Counted from the stretch's first letter, positions 16,404-24,749 are shown. The stretch is 42,288 nt of DNA from Pseudobdellovibrionaceae bacterium (GCA_021463345.1 JAJTYM010000032.1:1-42288); one strand, 5' to 3'. Numbers and translations are program-made. The notes: generated by a model not told the origin, from the letters alone.

Positions 16404-17383
16404 ATCTTGAATTTCCTCTGGAACAACGAGCTCATCTCGTCGGTTTTCAGGACCGTCAGGAAGTCGATGCAGCCGAATTCGAGGTCGAGCGCAGGCTCGC
16501 CGGCGAGTTTCGCGCCCGCTTTGATGTACGAATGCATCAGGGCGGGGATCATCTCACGAACCCTGTCGGCGTTGTAACGCCCAGGCTCGGCTTCGATGTA
16601 ATCGATGCAGTCCTGAAGGCCGCTGATCCGGTATTTCTTCGTCGGCGCGACGTCGAACTCGTCGGTCATGCGGCCGTTCTCGCGCAGCCATTTGCAGATG
16701 AGCGCCGACTCGAACTTGTCCGTGGTCTTCACCGAGCCGCAGCCGAAGAGGTATTTGCTGCCGGTCTCCTGCGCGTACTCGACGATCCCACGCCACAGGA
16801 GCGCCATCACGGCCCCGGTGCGGAATTCCTTGTCGATGCACGCCCGGCCCATCTCGAGTTTGTTGCCGGGCAAGGCGAGCAGTTTCTCCATCTGGAACTC
16901 GCCCGTCGAATAGAACGCGTCGTTGAATTTCGAGCAATTGAGCCGGTAGGTGCCGATGGTGCGGCCGGAGCGCGCGTCGATGATGACGAGGTGATCGCAG
17001 ATGAAGTCGAGCCTGTCGATGTCGACGCCGACGGTGCGCTTTTTGTTCATGAACTCCTTGTGAAAAACCTCGAAACGCAAGCGCAGGCAAGTTTCGAGCT
17101 CCGCACCGTTTTCGGCCGTCTTCACGAGGAAATGGCCGCGCGCGAACTCGAACTTCACCCGCGGCTCGAAATGTTTGATCTTGTGATGATGGATCTTGAT
17201 CTGGGCGTCGAGTTTTTCGAGCGCCACCCTGACGGACCTCACCGTTCCGATGGTCTTTTGCATCATCCGCGCGCGCATTTTCGAAGGATGGACGGCTTCC
17301 GCTACCCGCATGGATGACGGCATGGCCGTCTGTGCAGACGGCTGCCTGGATGTCTGCATGGATGTCTGCGTGGACGTCTGCAT
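16400..17383 (-). CDS. olsB: Ornithine N-alpha-acyltransferase OlsB (GNAT-like)
   Basis: 327 residues. First step of ornithine-lipid synthesis: transfer of a 3-hydroxyacyl chain from acyl carrier protein to ornithine. The domain from about 85 on has the OlsB/hemolysin-like acyltransferase pattern: LRLRFEVFHKEF, then GTYRLN, LEMGRACIDKEFR, MALLWRGIVEYA and YLFGCGSV. It is longer than the usual ~270-300 because of an N-terminal tail built from 12-bp repeats (MQTSTQTSMQTSRQPS). AAAAGGAGGA lies just before the ATG at 17383, so that start is chosen over a longer frame. The gene leads the olsB-olsA operon. The 17384-17611 gap upstream is AT-richer and probably carries its promoter, but no clear pair of boxes was found. 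Confidence 0.82.
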   Translation of the reverse strand: MQTSTQTSMQTSRQPSAQTAMPSSMRVAEAVHPSKMRARMMQKTIGTVRSVRVALEKLDAQIKIHHHKIKHFEPRVKFEFARGHFLVKTAENGAELETCLRLRFEVFHKEFMNKKRTVGVDIDRLDFICDHLVIIDARSGRTIGTYRLNCSKFNDAFYSTGEFQMEKLLALPGNKLEMGRACIDKEFRTGAVMALLWRGIVEYAQETGSKYLFGCGSVKTTDKFESALICKWLRENGRMTDEFDVAPTKKYRISGLQDCIDYIEAEPGRYNADRVREMIPALMHSYIKAGAKLAGEPALDLEFGCIDFLTVLKTDEMSSLFQRKFKI

Positions 17384-17385
17384 GG
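17344..17385 (-). repeat. 12-bp tandem repeats at the olsB 5' end
   Basis: Units at 17344-17355, 17356-17367 and 17368-17379, plus a half unit, follow the plus-strand pattern GCnTGGAyGTCT. On the coding strand they give the Q-T-S repeats at the OlsB N-terminus. The unit length keeps the reading frame. Confidence 0.75.
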
Positions 17386-17587
17386 AATCCTCCTTTTGGG
17401 TCGGTTTCTTCCGTTGCCGCACGATCCCGGAATCCTCGATAAATCAGATGCTTGCGCTCAGGGTTTGTTTAGAACTGGACACACTTAATCAAAACTCTGG
17501 ACAAAAATCGAGTTAAAGCTCCTGGAATAGCCTGAATACAAACCTAATGCCGAGGCGAACGCCCGCCTAATCGCTTAATAGGGGAAA

Positions 17588-17602
17588 GCACTGACATAGT
17601 GC
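17588..17602 (-). terminator. Weak terminator-like hairpin after the lipoprotein gene
   Basis: GCACT and AGTGC form a 5-bp stem with a 5-nt loop 10 bp past the stop at 17612. On the minus strand it is followed by TTTCC, so the T-run is short. Confidence 0.3.
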
Positions 17603-17611
17603 GAAACATCT

Positions 17612-18109
17612 TCAGGGGAGGGGGGTCCAAGAGCGCATGGTTTGCGACAACGACCCCTGAGAGCCGTCGACCGTGACCCTTTCCAAGGCCCCCCGCGCAT
17701 CACCGCTGATCGGGTCGCCGGAGGGGTTGCCGTTGAAGTAGATGAACGCGCAGAAATCATAGTTCGAAGCGGCGATCGTCGTCTCCCGCCCCGAAGCGCT
17801 CGCCCAGGAATCAGCGACTCCCGTGCACGCTCCGCCCGAGCAATTCACCGTGCCGGCCGCGGAAAGCCGCGCATCGAATTCCGGGTTGGCGCAGCCAGCG
17901 GCCGTGACGAACATCACGAACGACCGCGAACCATTGGCCGTCGCGCACGGGCCGGTCGAGCAATTCAAAGTCACCGATGGGATGCCGACCGGTTCTCCCG
18001 AACCCGCCGGCTGGCAAGACACGGCCATGGCGCCCAGCGCGAGCGCGGCAGCGGCGCGGGATCCGCTGCCACAAAAGCCGGGTCTGACGTCCTTTTTCCG
18101 CTCCCGCAT
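17612..18109 (-). CDS. Small cysteine-rich lipoprotein with internal repeat, function unknown
   Basis: 165 residues. A basic N-terminus and hydrophobic stretch end at a lipobox-like AVSC, so the protein is probably lipid-anchored. The mature part looks duplicated: V-T-L-NCS-T-G-PC followed by VMFVTAAGC, then G-T-V-NCS-G-G-AC followed by YDFCAFIYF. Each copy would hold three cysteines. No family recognised. The gene begins 22 bp after the FadL-type gene on the same strand, with GAGGGAG further upstream as a poorly spaced ribosome site, so it is probably co-transcribed. Partnership with the porin is inferred only from position. Confidence 0.65.
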   Translation of the reverse strand: MRERKKDVRPGFCGSGSRAAAALALGAMAVSCQPAGSGEPVGIPSVTLNCSTGPCATANGSRSFVMFVTAAGCANPEFDARLSAAGTVNCSGGACTGVADSWASASGRETTIAASNYDFCAFIYFNGNPSGDPISGDARGALERVTVDGSQGSLSQTMRSWTPLP

Positions 18110-18131
18110 GAGAAACCGACTCCCTCACGAT

Positions 18132-19400
18132 TCAGAACATGTACGCCAAACCGAGATGCAGCGACGTTCCGACCGATTCGTATTTGCCGCCGACGGCCGT
18201 CGGGTTGGCGTTATCGACGTCGCCGTCGATCCAGCTATGCTCGAGCGCGACGTTGAACCGCAACGTGTCCTCCATGAAATCCGTGCCGGTTCCCAGGGTG
18301 AGCGTGTGCCCGACCCCGGGCGCGGAAAACGTCGCGCGGGCGTGGTCTTCCGGGACGACTTGCGAAGTGAAGACGTAGCCGAAGCGCACCGGCCAGCTCG
18401 TGCCCAGGAATTCGCCGGCCAAGCGGACGTGATGCTGATCCTTCCAATCCTGCTTGATCGTCGACGTCGAGGGAGTGCCCGTGAAGTTGGTCGTGATCTC
18501 GAGCTGGTCGAGGTCCCCGTATTGCGTGAAGCCGTATTCAGCGTGAGCGCGCCAAACGCCGGGCTCGATGTTCCAGTGACCGCCGAGGCTCACCTGCAGG
18601 GGGAACGAGCTTTTCACCGAAGCCGGGCCCACGAGCGAGGTGAACGAATTGGAGGGGACCTGCGCCGCCGTCTGGACTTGCCCCGTCCCGTCGCCATCGG
18701 CCTCGAAATCGATCGCCGTGCGGAGCGAGAAACCGAAACCCCAATTTTCGTTCGGCGCGTATTGGGCGCCGACGCGAAAGCCCGCGAACTCCTCCGATTT
18801 GAGGTTCGTGAACTGAGTCGCCGTGAGCGTGCCGCCGCCAGCCGTCGAGACCGACGCCGTTGACAGCTTGGCGTTGACCAAACCCACGCGCCACGCGGCG
18901 CCGATTTTCCACTGCTCGTTCACGCGGTAACCGACGCCGGCACCGATCTCCACGAGTTGCAGGTCGGATTTGATTTCCGGCCGCACCGTGAACACGCTGA
19001 TCGGCACGTTCTCGTATTTCACGGCCGAGCCGCCGGAAACGTAGCTTCCGATGCCGAAGCCCCACTTTTCGTTCAACGTCGCCCCGTAGATCAGGCCGAA
19101 GGGGAACGCCATGACTTCTTTGGACTTGCGGTTCTCACCGTCGGTCGAGATCGATCCTTGATAGTTCGCCAGAGTCGGGGAAACGTTCAAGGAAACGTCA
19201 TGGCCGACGCGGTTCGAGACGAGACCCGCCGGGTTCCAATACAACGCTTCGCTGCCTTCGACCGTGGAAAGCGCGGCGCCCCCTTGGCCGCCGTAACGGC
19301 CGGACCATATGATGTTCTTTTCGAAACCGGCGGCGCGCGCGAAATCGCCAGAGAACGCGACGGTCGCGGCGACGAGTGCGACTGCGAGATTGCTGTTCAT
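18132..19400 (-). CDS. FadL/OMPP1/TodX-family outer-membrane channel
   Basis: 422-residue outer-membrane transporter for long-chain fatty acids or other hydrophobic compounds. The start at 19400 gives a clean signal peptide (MNSNLAVALVAATVAFSGDFARA) preceded by a G-rich ribosome site. The mature N-terminus AGFEKNIIWSGRYGGQGGAALS...EALYWNPAGL is the family hatch signature, with the conserved NPA-type motif. The rest alternates as beta strands, and the C-terminus ends HLGLAYMF with terminal Phe. The small lipoprotein gene follows 22 bp downstream. A long inverted repeat sits in the divergent gap upstream. Confidence 0.88.
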   Translation of the reverse strand: MNSNLAVALVAATVAFSGDFARAAGFEKNIIWSGRYGGQGGAALSTVEGSEALYWNPAGLVSNRVGHDVSLNVSPTLANYQGSISTDGENRKSKEVMAFPFGLIYGATLNEKWGFGIGSYVSGGSAVKYENVPISVFTVRPEIKSDLQLVEIGAGVGYRVNEQWKIGAAWRVGLVNAKLSTASVSTAGGGTLTATQFTNLKSEEFAGFRVGAQYAPNENWGFGFSLRTAIDFEADGDGTGQVQTAAQVPSNSFTSLVGPASVKSSFPLQVSLGGHWNIEPGVWRAHAEYGFTQYGDLDQLEITTNFTGTPSTSTIKQDWKDQHHVRLAGEFLGTSWPVRFGYVFTSQVVPEDHARATFSAPGVGHTLTLGTGTDFMEDTLRFNVALEHSWIDGDVDNANPTAVGGKYESVGTSLHLGLAYMF

Positions 19401-19494
19401 GCTGACCCCCCAATTTGCGTTCATCTTGGCACCGGGCCGGGACGAACACAAACAAAAACCCACGTCTCCGCCCTCTCGATGGGCCGGCGGGGTT

Positions 19495-19508
19495 TCCGCT
19501 CGAGCGGA
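19495..19508. repeat. 14-bp perfect palindrome in the divergent FadL/POP gap
   Basis: TCCGCTCGAGCGGA is self-complementary. It lies immediately to the left of the longer inverted repeat at 19510-19556. It could be a regulator-binding site, but no family can be named. Confidence 0.5.
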
Positions 19509-19509
19509 G

Positions 19510-19556
19510 CTTCGATTTTTGTATGCCGAGCCCCCGCCCTCGTGGAAAAATCGAAG
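19510..19556. repeat. Perfect 11-bp inverted repeat between FadL-type and POP genes
   Basis: CTTCGATTTTT (19510-19520) and AAAAATCGAAG (19546-19556) are exact reverse complements separated by 25 bp. The site ends 37 bp before the peptidase start at 19594. The T-run lies in the left arm and the A-run in the right, which is the reverse of a bidirectional terminator, so an operator or leader hairpin is more likely. Confidence 0.65.
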
Positions 19557-19593
19557 ACCGATGATTCGCCGCCTCGAGCGGCACGGAGTGACG

Positions 19594-21660
19594 ATGCCGC
19601 CGACGCCCCCTCGCGCCCAGAAGATCCCGCATGAAACCCCCATCCACGGCGAAACGCTCGTCGACGATTGGTTCTGGTTGCGGGAAAAGAAAAACCCGGA
19701 GGTCCTCCGCCTCCTCGAAGCCGAGAACGCTTACACGGAAGACGCGCTGAGACCGCATCAGGCCGTGCGCGAATCGCTCTTCCAGGAGCTCAAGTCGCGC
19801 ATCCGCGAGGATGACGCGGGCGTCCCCGTCGAGATGGACGGTTACCATTACTACGCGCGCATGGTCGCCGGCCGGCAATACGCCCTCCATTGCCGCAAAA
19901 AAGGATCGCTCGACGCGCCCGAAGAGATCATCCTCGACGGCAACGAGCTCGCCCAGGGCCGCGACTACTTCAGCCTCGGCGCTTTCGAGGTCAGCCCCGA
20001 CCACAAATGGCTGGCGTACTCCGCCGATTTCGACGGGTCCGAGAAGTACGTGATTCATCTCAAAAACCTCGAGACCGGCGAACTTTCGCCGGAGACGATC
20101 ACGGGAACTTCACCCTCGCTCGAATGGGCCGAGGACAACCGCACCGTCTTCTACGTCATGCTCGACGAGCACGACCGCCCCGATCGCGTGTTGCGACACA
20201 CGCTCGGAGCCCCCGCGGAAAGCGACGCGCTCGTTTACAAAGAGGCCGATCCGAAGCTTTTCGTGGGTCTGTCGAAGACCAAGAGCCGCGCGTACATCTT
20301 CATCCAGCTGCACGGCAAAGTGACCAGCGAGTACCGGTATCTCGACGCGAGCGAGCCGCGCGGCGACTTCCGGATCCTGGAGGCGCGCCGCCATGGCGTC
20401 CTCTACGACGTCGATCATCGCGGCGACCTGTTCTACATCCTCACCAACGACGTGGAGACGAACTTCCGGCTCGTCACGGCGCCGGTCGCGGCCCCGGGTT
20501 CCGCCAACTGGACGGAGATCAAGCGCGGCGACCCGGACGTCTACATCGAGGAGATCGAGATCTTCACGGACCATCTGGTCCTGATCGAGCGCGCGAGCGG
20601 CCTGCAGCAGATCCGCGTCCGCCGCTTCTCGACGGGGGAGGAACACACGGTCGAATTCCAGGAACCGGCGTACTCGCTCGCGCCGCACGCGAACGTCGAC
20701 TTCAACTCGCGCGTCCTGCGGTTCCGCTACACGTCGCTCGTCACCCCCGCCACCGTCTACGACTACGATCTGGTGACGAAGGCCAGGGACGTCAGGAAAG
20801 TGGCCGAAGTGCCCGGAGGATACGACGCGTCCCAATACGCGAGCGAACGCATCTTCGCGACGGCGCCCGACGGCGCGCGGGTTCCGCTTTCGATCGTCTA
20901 CAAGAAAGGGTTCCAACGGGACGGCGCCGCGGGCGCGTATCTTTACGGCTACGGCTCCTACGGCCACGCGATCCCGCCGTCGTTTTCGACCAACCGCTTG
21001 AGCCTGCTCGACCGCGGCTTCGTTTACGCCATCGCGCACATCCGAGGGGGCGACGACCTGGGAAGGGCATGGTACGAAGCCGGCAAGTTCCTGAACAAGA
21101 AAAACACGTTCACCGATTTCATCGCTTGCGCCGAGCATTTGATCCGCGAGAGGTACGCTTCTCAGGGCCGGATCGTCATCGCCGGCGGGAGCGCCGGCGG
21201 CATGCTCGTGGGCGCGGCCGTCAACATGCGCCCCGAGCTGTTCCGGGGCGCCGTCGCGCACGTGCCGTTCGTCGACGTCGTCAACACGATGCTCGACGAA
21301 ACGCTCCCCCTCACCGTGACCGAATTCGAGGAATGGGGGAACCCGAAGGACAAGACCTACTTCGACTACATGAAATCGTACTCGCCGTACGACAACGTCG
21401 CGGCCCAGGCGTACCCTCACCTGCTCGTGACCGCGGGACTCAATGATCCGCGCGTGACGTATTGGGAACCGGCCAAGTGGGTGCAGAAACTCAGGGACAG
21501 GAAGACCGACTCGAACCTCCTGTTGTTCCACGTCCATATGGGCGCCGGGCACGGGGGGGCGTCGGGCCGATACGACTCGCTCAGGGACATCGCGCTCGAG
21601 TACACGTTCATCCTCAAAATCTTTGACTTGCTCCCGCTTTCCGGGCGGGTGTACCCATAG
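19594..21660 (+). CDS. Prolyl oligopeptidase family (S9A, oligopeptidase B-like)
   Basis: 688-residue serine peptidase that cuts short peptides. An N-terminal arm (KIPHETPIHGETLVDDWFWLR) precedes a beta-propeller of about 330 residues and a C-terminal alpha/beta hydrolase. Triad: Ser533 in GGSAGG, Asp618 in TAGLNDPRV and His653 in GAGHGG. The DDWFWLR and EYTFILKIF ends resemble oligopeptidase B (cleavage after Arg/Lys) rather than strict prolyl specificity. GGAG at 19585-19588 supports the ATG at 19594 over the ATG at 19561. No signal peptide with this start. The NADH dehydrogenase gene follows after 5 bp. Confidence 0.9.
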   Translation: MPPTPPRAQKIPHETPIHGETLVDDWFWLREKKNPEVLRLLEAENAYTEDALRPHQAVRESLFQELKSRIREDDAGVPVEMDGYHYYARMVAGRQYALHCRKKGSLDAPEEIILDGNELAQGRDYFSLGAFEVSPDHKWLAYSADFDGSEKYVIHLKNLETGELSPETITGTSPSLEWAEDNRTVFYVMLDEHDRPDRVLRHTLGAPAESDALVYKEADPKLFVGLSKTKSRAYIFIQLHGKVTSEYRYLDASEPRGDFRILEARRHGVLYDVDHRGDLFYILTNDVETNFRLVTAPVAAPGSANWTEIKRGDPDVYIEEIEIFTDHLVLIERASGLQQIRVRRFSTGEEHTVEFQEPAYSLAPHANVDFNSRVLRFRYTSLVTPATVYDYDLVTKARDVRKVAEVPGGYDASQYASERIFATAPDGARVPLSIVYKKGFQRDGAAGAYLYGYGSYGHAIPPSFSTNRLSLLDRGFVYAIAHIRGGDDLGRAWYEAGKFLNKKNTFTDFIACAEHLIRERYASQGRIVIAGGSAGGMLVGAAVNMRPELFRGAVAHVPFVDVVNTMLDETLPLTVTEFEEWGNPKDKTYFDYMKSYSPYDNVAAQAYPHLLVTAGLNDPRVTYWEPAKWVQKLRDRKTDSNLLLFHVHMGAGHGGASGRYDSLRDIALEYTFILKIFDLLPLSGRVYP

Positions 21661-21665
21661 GGACG

Positions 21666-22952
21666 ATGGCGAACCCCAAACGAGTCTTGATCGTCGGCGC
21701 GGGTTTCGGAGGCCTGGCCGCCGCGCGCAGGCTCGCGCGCGCGGGAGCGGGCCTCGAGATCTGCATCCTCGACCGGCGCAACTACCATCTTTTCCAACCG
21801 CTCCTGTACCAAGTCGCGATGGCCGGCCTGAGCCCCGGCGAGATCGCGGTGCCCGTTCGAACGGTGCTGTCGAAATACAAGAACGCGCGCGCGCTCCTGG
21901 GCGAAGTGAACGCCGTCGACCTCGGCAAAAAGACCGTGCAAACCGATTTCCAGGAATTCGAGTACGATTACCTCGTCCTCGCGTGCGGCGCGCAGCACAG
22001 CTACTTCGGCCACGAGGAGTGGGAACCGTTCGCGCCTGGCCTCAAGACGCTCGAACAGGCGACCGAAGTGCGTCGGCGCGTGCTTCTCGCCTTCGAACTC
22101 GCCGAACGCGAGACCGACCCGGTCAAAACGCGGCAGTTGCTCACTTTCGTCGTCGTCGGCGGGGGCCCCACTGGCATCGAGCTCGCGGGCTCGTTGGGCG
22201 AGATCAGCCGATTCGCGCTCTCACGCGACTTCCGCAAGATCGACCCGCGGCAAACCCGCATCATCCTGATCGAGGCGGGGCCGCGGATCCTGGCGACGTT
22301 CGACGCGTCCTTGGCTCAACGGGCGCAGCGCGACCTCGAGGAGCTCGGTGTCACCGTCTGGACGGGGATGCGGGTTTCCGGGATCGACGCGAGCGGCGTG
22401 CGGCTCGGCAACGAAAAGGTCGAATCCAAAACCGTTCTTTGGGCCGCCGGCGTCAAACCCTCGAAACTCAACGCCGCTCTCGGCGTCGAGCTCGATGGGA
22501 TGGGCCGGGTCATCGCCGCTCCGGACCTGAGCGTGCCGGGTCACCCGGAGGTTTTCATCATCGGCGATCAAGCGTGCTTCACGCACGGGCCCGGCGGGCG
22601 ACCGCTCCCCGGCCTCGCGCCGGTCGCGATGCAGCAGGGGCGGCACGCCGCGGACAACATTCTCGCCGACCTGCGGGGCGGAGGACGCGCGCCCTTCACG
22701 TACGCCGACAAGGGCAGCATGGCCACGATCGGTCGCCGGCGAGCGGTCGTCGAAATGGGCAAAATCCGATTCGCCGGCGTGCTCGCGTGGTACACCTGGC
22801 TCGTGGTCCATATCTTTTACCTGATCGGATTCAGGAACCGCGTCCTCGTTTTCATCCAATGGGCTTGGGCCTACATCAGTTTCCGCCGCGGGGCCCAACT
22901 GATCACGAACCCCGGGTGGCGCTCCTTCCCCTCGGACGGCCAACAGCCGTGA
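21666..22952 (+). CDS. ndh: Type II NADH:quinone oxidoreductase (NDH-2)
   Basis: 428-residue peripheral membrane flavoprotein that passes electrons from NADH to quinone without pumping protons. The FAD-binding GxGxxG is in VLIVGAGFGGLAAARRL near the N-terminus, followed by NYHLFQPLLYQVA. The NADH-binding second Rossmann motif is VVVGGGPTGIELAGSL. The FAD-contacting FIIGDQA lies at about 300. The C-terminal TWLVVHIFYLIGF...VFIQWAWAY stretch is the hydrophobic membrane-anchoring region. It starts 5 bp after the prolyl oligopeptidase gene, so it is probably co-transcribed; no good ribosome site is present. Confidence 0.92.
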   Translation: MANPKRVLIVGAGFGGLAAARRLARAGAGLEICILDRRNYHLFQPLLYQVAMAGLSPGEIAVPVRTVLSKYKNARALLGEVNAVDLGKKTVQTDFQEFEYDYLVLACGAQHSYFGHEEWEPFAPGLKTLEQATEVRRRVLLAFELAERETDPVKTRQLLTFVVVGGGPTGIELAGSLGEISRFALSRDFRKIDPRQTRIILIEAGPRILATFDASLAQRAQRDLEELGVTVWTGMRVSGIDASGVRLGNEKVESKTVLWAAGVKPSKLNAALGVELDGMGRVIAAPDLSVPGHPEVFIIGDQACFTHGPGGRPLPGLAPVAMQQGRHAADNILADLRGGGRAPFTYADKGSMATIGRRRAVVEMGKIRFAGVLAWYTWLVVHIFYLIGFRNRVLVFIQWAWAYISFRRGAQLITNPGWRSFPSDGQQP

Positions 22953-22984
22953 TCACGCGCTGAATCCGAGGAGCCCGCGCGGGT

Positions 22985-23809
22985 TCAAACGAGGCTGCCG
23001 TTGGTTTCGATCCGGTCGTGCAGCGCCTTGCACAGCGCCACGCCGAACAGGACGATCCACCATAAGACAAGGATCCACAGCAGGAAGACCGGCACCGAGG
23101 CGAGGCTGCCGTAAACCGCGTTGTAAGAGAGCATCGTCTTGGTGAGTTCGAAGTAGAATTCCTGGACCATGGCGATGCCGAGCGACGCAAACAAGGCGCT
23201 CCAACACGCGGCGCGGACGCGAACCTGCTGGCCGGGCAGGAACTTGAAGATGCCGAACAAGCCCGTGAACGCGAACATGAACCCGACGGTGCCTTTCGGG
23301 AAATGCACGAGCGACTCGAGAGCGCCCGAGCCCAGGGCGCCGAGGCCGACGGCGGCCAGCAGCGGCCCCAGGAACATCACGGCGGCGTAGACCAGGAGCC
23401 GCCGCCACAAAGGACGGCGCGCGCGCGAACCCCAGATCTTCCGCACGCCCTGCTCGACGTTGATGAACAAATTGAGCGAGGCGAGCAACAACCCCACCGT
23501 CCCCCCGACCCCAAGGGTTTTGGAGTGCACGCGATGGATGACTTCGCGGATCGCCGAAGCGGCGTCGGCGCCGGCCCCAGCCACCAATTTGCCGAGCAGG
23601 AACGGCTCCAGCCGCCGCAGCAAAGGCTCGAAGCCGCCATGGCTGTGGAACACGCCGAGACTCACCGCGAGGAGAGGAACGATCGAAATCGTCGTGGCGA
23701 AGGCGAGGCTGCCCGCGAGGGTGCGCGCGTCGCTCTCGACCAAACGCCGCCAACAGCCACTCGCGATGTCGACGGAAAGATCCGCCAGCCGGTTCCAGGT
23801 TTTCAACAT
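22985..23809 (-). CDS. YihY/BrkB-family inner-membrane protein
   Basis: 274 residues with about six transmembrane helices. The family signatures are clear: ARTLAGSLAFATTISIVPLLAVSLGVF near the N-terminus and NLFINVEQGVRKIWG in the middle. Members are often annotated as ribonuclease BN or virulence factor BrkB, but the RNase BN label is a known error and the true function is unknown; transport or envelope roles have been suggested. A promoter-like pair ends 7 nt before the ATG and there is no ribosome site. Converges on ndh. Confidence 0.87.
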   Translation of the reverse strand: MLKTWNRLADLSVDIASGCWRRLVESDARTLAGSLAFATTISIVPLLAVSLGVFHSHGGFEPLLRRLEPFLLGKLVAGAGADAASAIREVIHRVHSKTLGVGGTVGLLLASLNLFINVEQGVRKIWGSRARRPLWRRLLVYAAVMFLGPLLAAVGLGALGSGALESLVHFPKGTVGFMFAFTGLFGIFKFLPGQQVRVRAACWSALFASLGIAMVQEFYFELTKTMLSYNAVYGSLASVPVFLLWILVLWWIVLFGVALCKALHDRIETNGSLV

Positions 23810-23816
23810 GGCCTGG

Positions 23817-23844
23817 ATTGTCGCCCGGACGCCGGCGTTTGCAA
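23817..23844 (-). promoter_or_regulatory. Putative promoter abutting the YihY-family start codon
   Basis: Minus-strand TTGCAA (23844-23839), 16-bp spacer, GACAAT (23822-23817), then 7 nt to the ATG at 23809. The same GACAAT hexamer at the same distance precedes the SEC-C gene at 36701. Confidence 0.5.
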
Positions 23845-23874
23845 AGAAAAACGGGCCCGGGACCGGATCGGCTC

Positions 23875-24582
23875 TCAGTCCGGAAGGACCGCGCGCAGAT
23901 AGCTGCCCAGCTCTCTCAAGACCTCGGCCGGGATCTCGTGCTGGCCCCGGAACTCGTAGAGCGCGCCATCCAGGCCCGCGCCGGACAGAAGCCTTTCCAG
24001 GTCGCGGGCCGGTTCGATGCGCAGGACCGAATCATAAAGCCCGTGAGACTGAAAGAACTTGAGGCCCCTCCGGCGCGGCGCGAGCCGCTCCCAAGCCTCT
24101 CTGTCCACCAAGGATCCGGAAAGGATCGCGAGGCCGGCCGGCGCGGCGTCCCCGCGCAGGGCGAGTTCAGTGGCCAACATCCCGCCCTGGCTGAAACCGC
24201 CGAGGACCACGCGATCCAGCGGGACTCCCAAAGCCTGCAGCATGCGTTGCCCATGCGAAAACGCCTTGCTCAGGCCGGGCGGAGTCGTTTTCGAGAGATC
24301 CACGCCCGCCCCGGACCCGATCGACGCCTCCAACTCCGCCATGCGCAGCGGGAACCAAGCGCGGCCCTCGAAATGGCCCCCCAAAGGAACGGTCAAATGC
24401 CCGTTCGGGAACAGCCAGTTCACGGGGCGACCGACCGGGATGATGCCCGCCAACGGCGCCAAATCGTTGGAATCGGCCCCGAAACCGTGGAACAACACGA
24501 CCCAAGGGGCGGAGGGCGACTGCACGATTTCGACGGCGTCGAGCGGACCGAGTTGACGGCGGCGGACTTGCGTTTGCGACAT
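23875..24582 (-). CDS. Phospholipase/carboxylesterase-family alpha/beta hydrolase
   Basis: 235-residue serine hydrolase of the acyl-protein thioesterase/carboxylesterase branch. Visible features are FHGFGADSNDLAPL (oxyanion loop), GFSQGGMLATELAL (nucleophile elbow), GLYDSVLRI (Asp) and FRGQHEIPAEVL (His). No signal peptide, so cytosolic. Likely substrates are short-chain esters or lysophospholipids; the true one is unknown. It is transcribed divergently from a LysR regulator with a shared 182-bp gap holding an inverted repeat, so it is the natural candidate target of that regulator. Confidence 0.87.
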   Translation of the reverse strand: MSQTQVRRRQLGPLDAVEIVQSPSAPWVVLFHGFGADSNDLAPLAGIIPVGRPVNWLFPNGHLTVPLGGHFEGRAWFPLRMAELEASIGSGAGVDLSKTTPPGLSKAFSHGQRMLQALGVPLDRVVLGGFSQGGMLATELALRGDAAPAGLAILSGSLVDREAWERLAPRRRGLKFFQSHGLYDSVLRIEPARDLERLLSGAGLDGALYEFRGQHEIPAEVLRELGSYLRAVLPD

Positions 24583-24588
24583 ACAGGG

Positions 24589-24617
24589 GATGTATCAAAG
24601 GGCGCGGGAAAAAACAA
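24589..24617 (-). promoter_or_regulatory. Putative promoter abutting the hydrolase start codon
   Basis: Minus-strand TTGTTT (24617-24612), 17-bp spacer, TACATC (24594-24589), then 6 nt to the ATG at 24582. No ribosome site, so a leaderless message is predicted. Confidence 0.45.
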
Positions 24618-24641
24618 AAGCCGAAAACGATGCCGCGGGGG

Positions 24642-24683
24642 GCCCGCGCGCGATCAATGCTTCTCATTGACCCGGGCGCGGGC
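24642..24683. promoter_or_regulatory. Imperfect inverted repeat in the LysR/hydrolase gap, candidate operator
   Basis: TCAATG (24654-24659) and CATTGA (24665-24670) are perfect arms with a 5-bp spacer. They are flanked by a second pair, GCCCGCGC (24642-24649) and GCGCGGGC (24676-24683). LysR regulators typically bind such dyads between divergent genes. Binding is inferred. Confidence 0.5.
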
Positions 24684-24749
24684 TCTTGTTGAGGCCGGAA
24701 ATCCTTGCAGGACGCGCGAAATGCGTGGTGCAAGCGCGACGGCACCGAC

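Noticed and set aside
21628-21657. TTGCTC-N18-TACCCA before ndh as another leaderless promoter
   Set aside because: Box matches are poor and ndh is only 5 bp after the peptidase gene, so read-through transcription is simpler.
22972-22987. GC palindrome between ndh and the YihY-family gene
   Set aside because: Only CCCGCGCGGG is perfect and there is no T-run; common by chance at this base composition.
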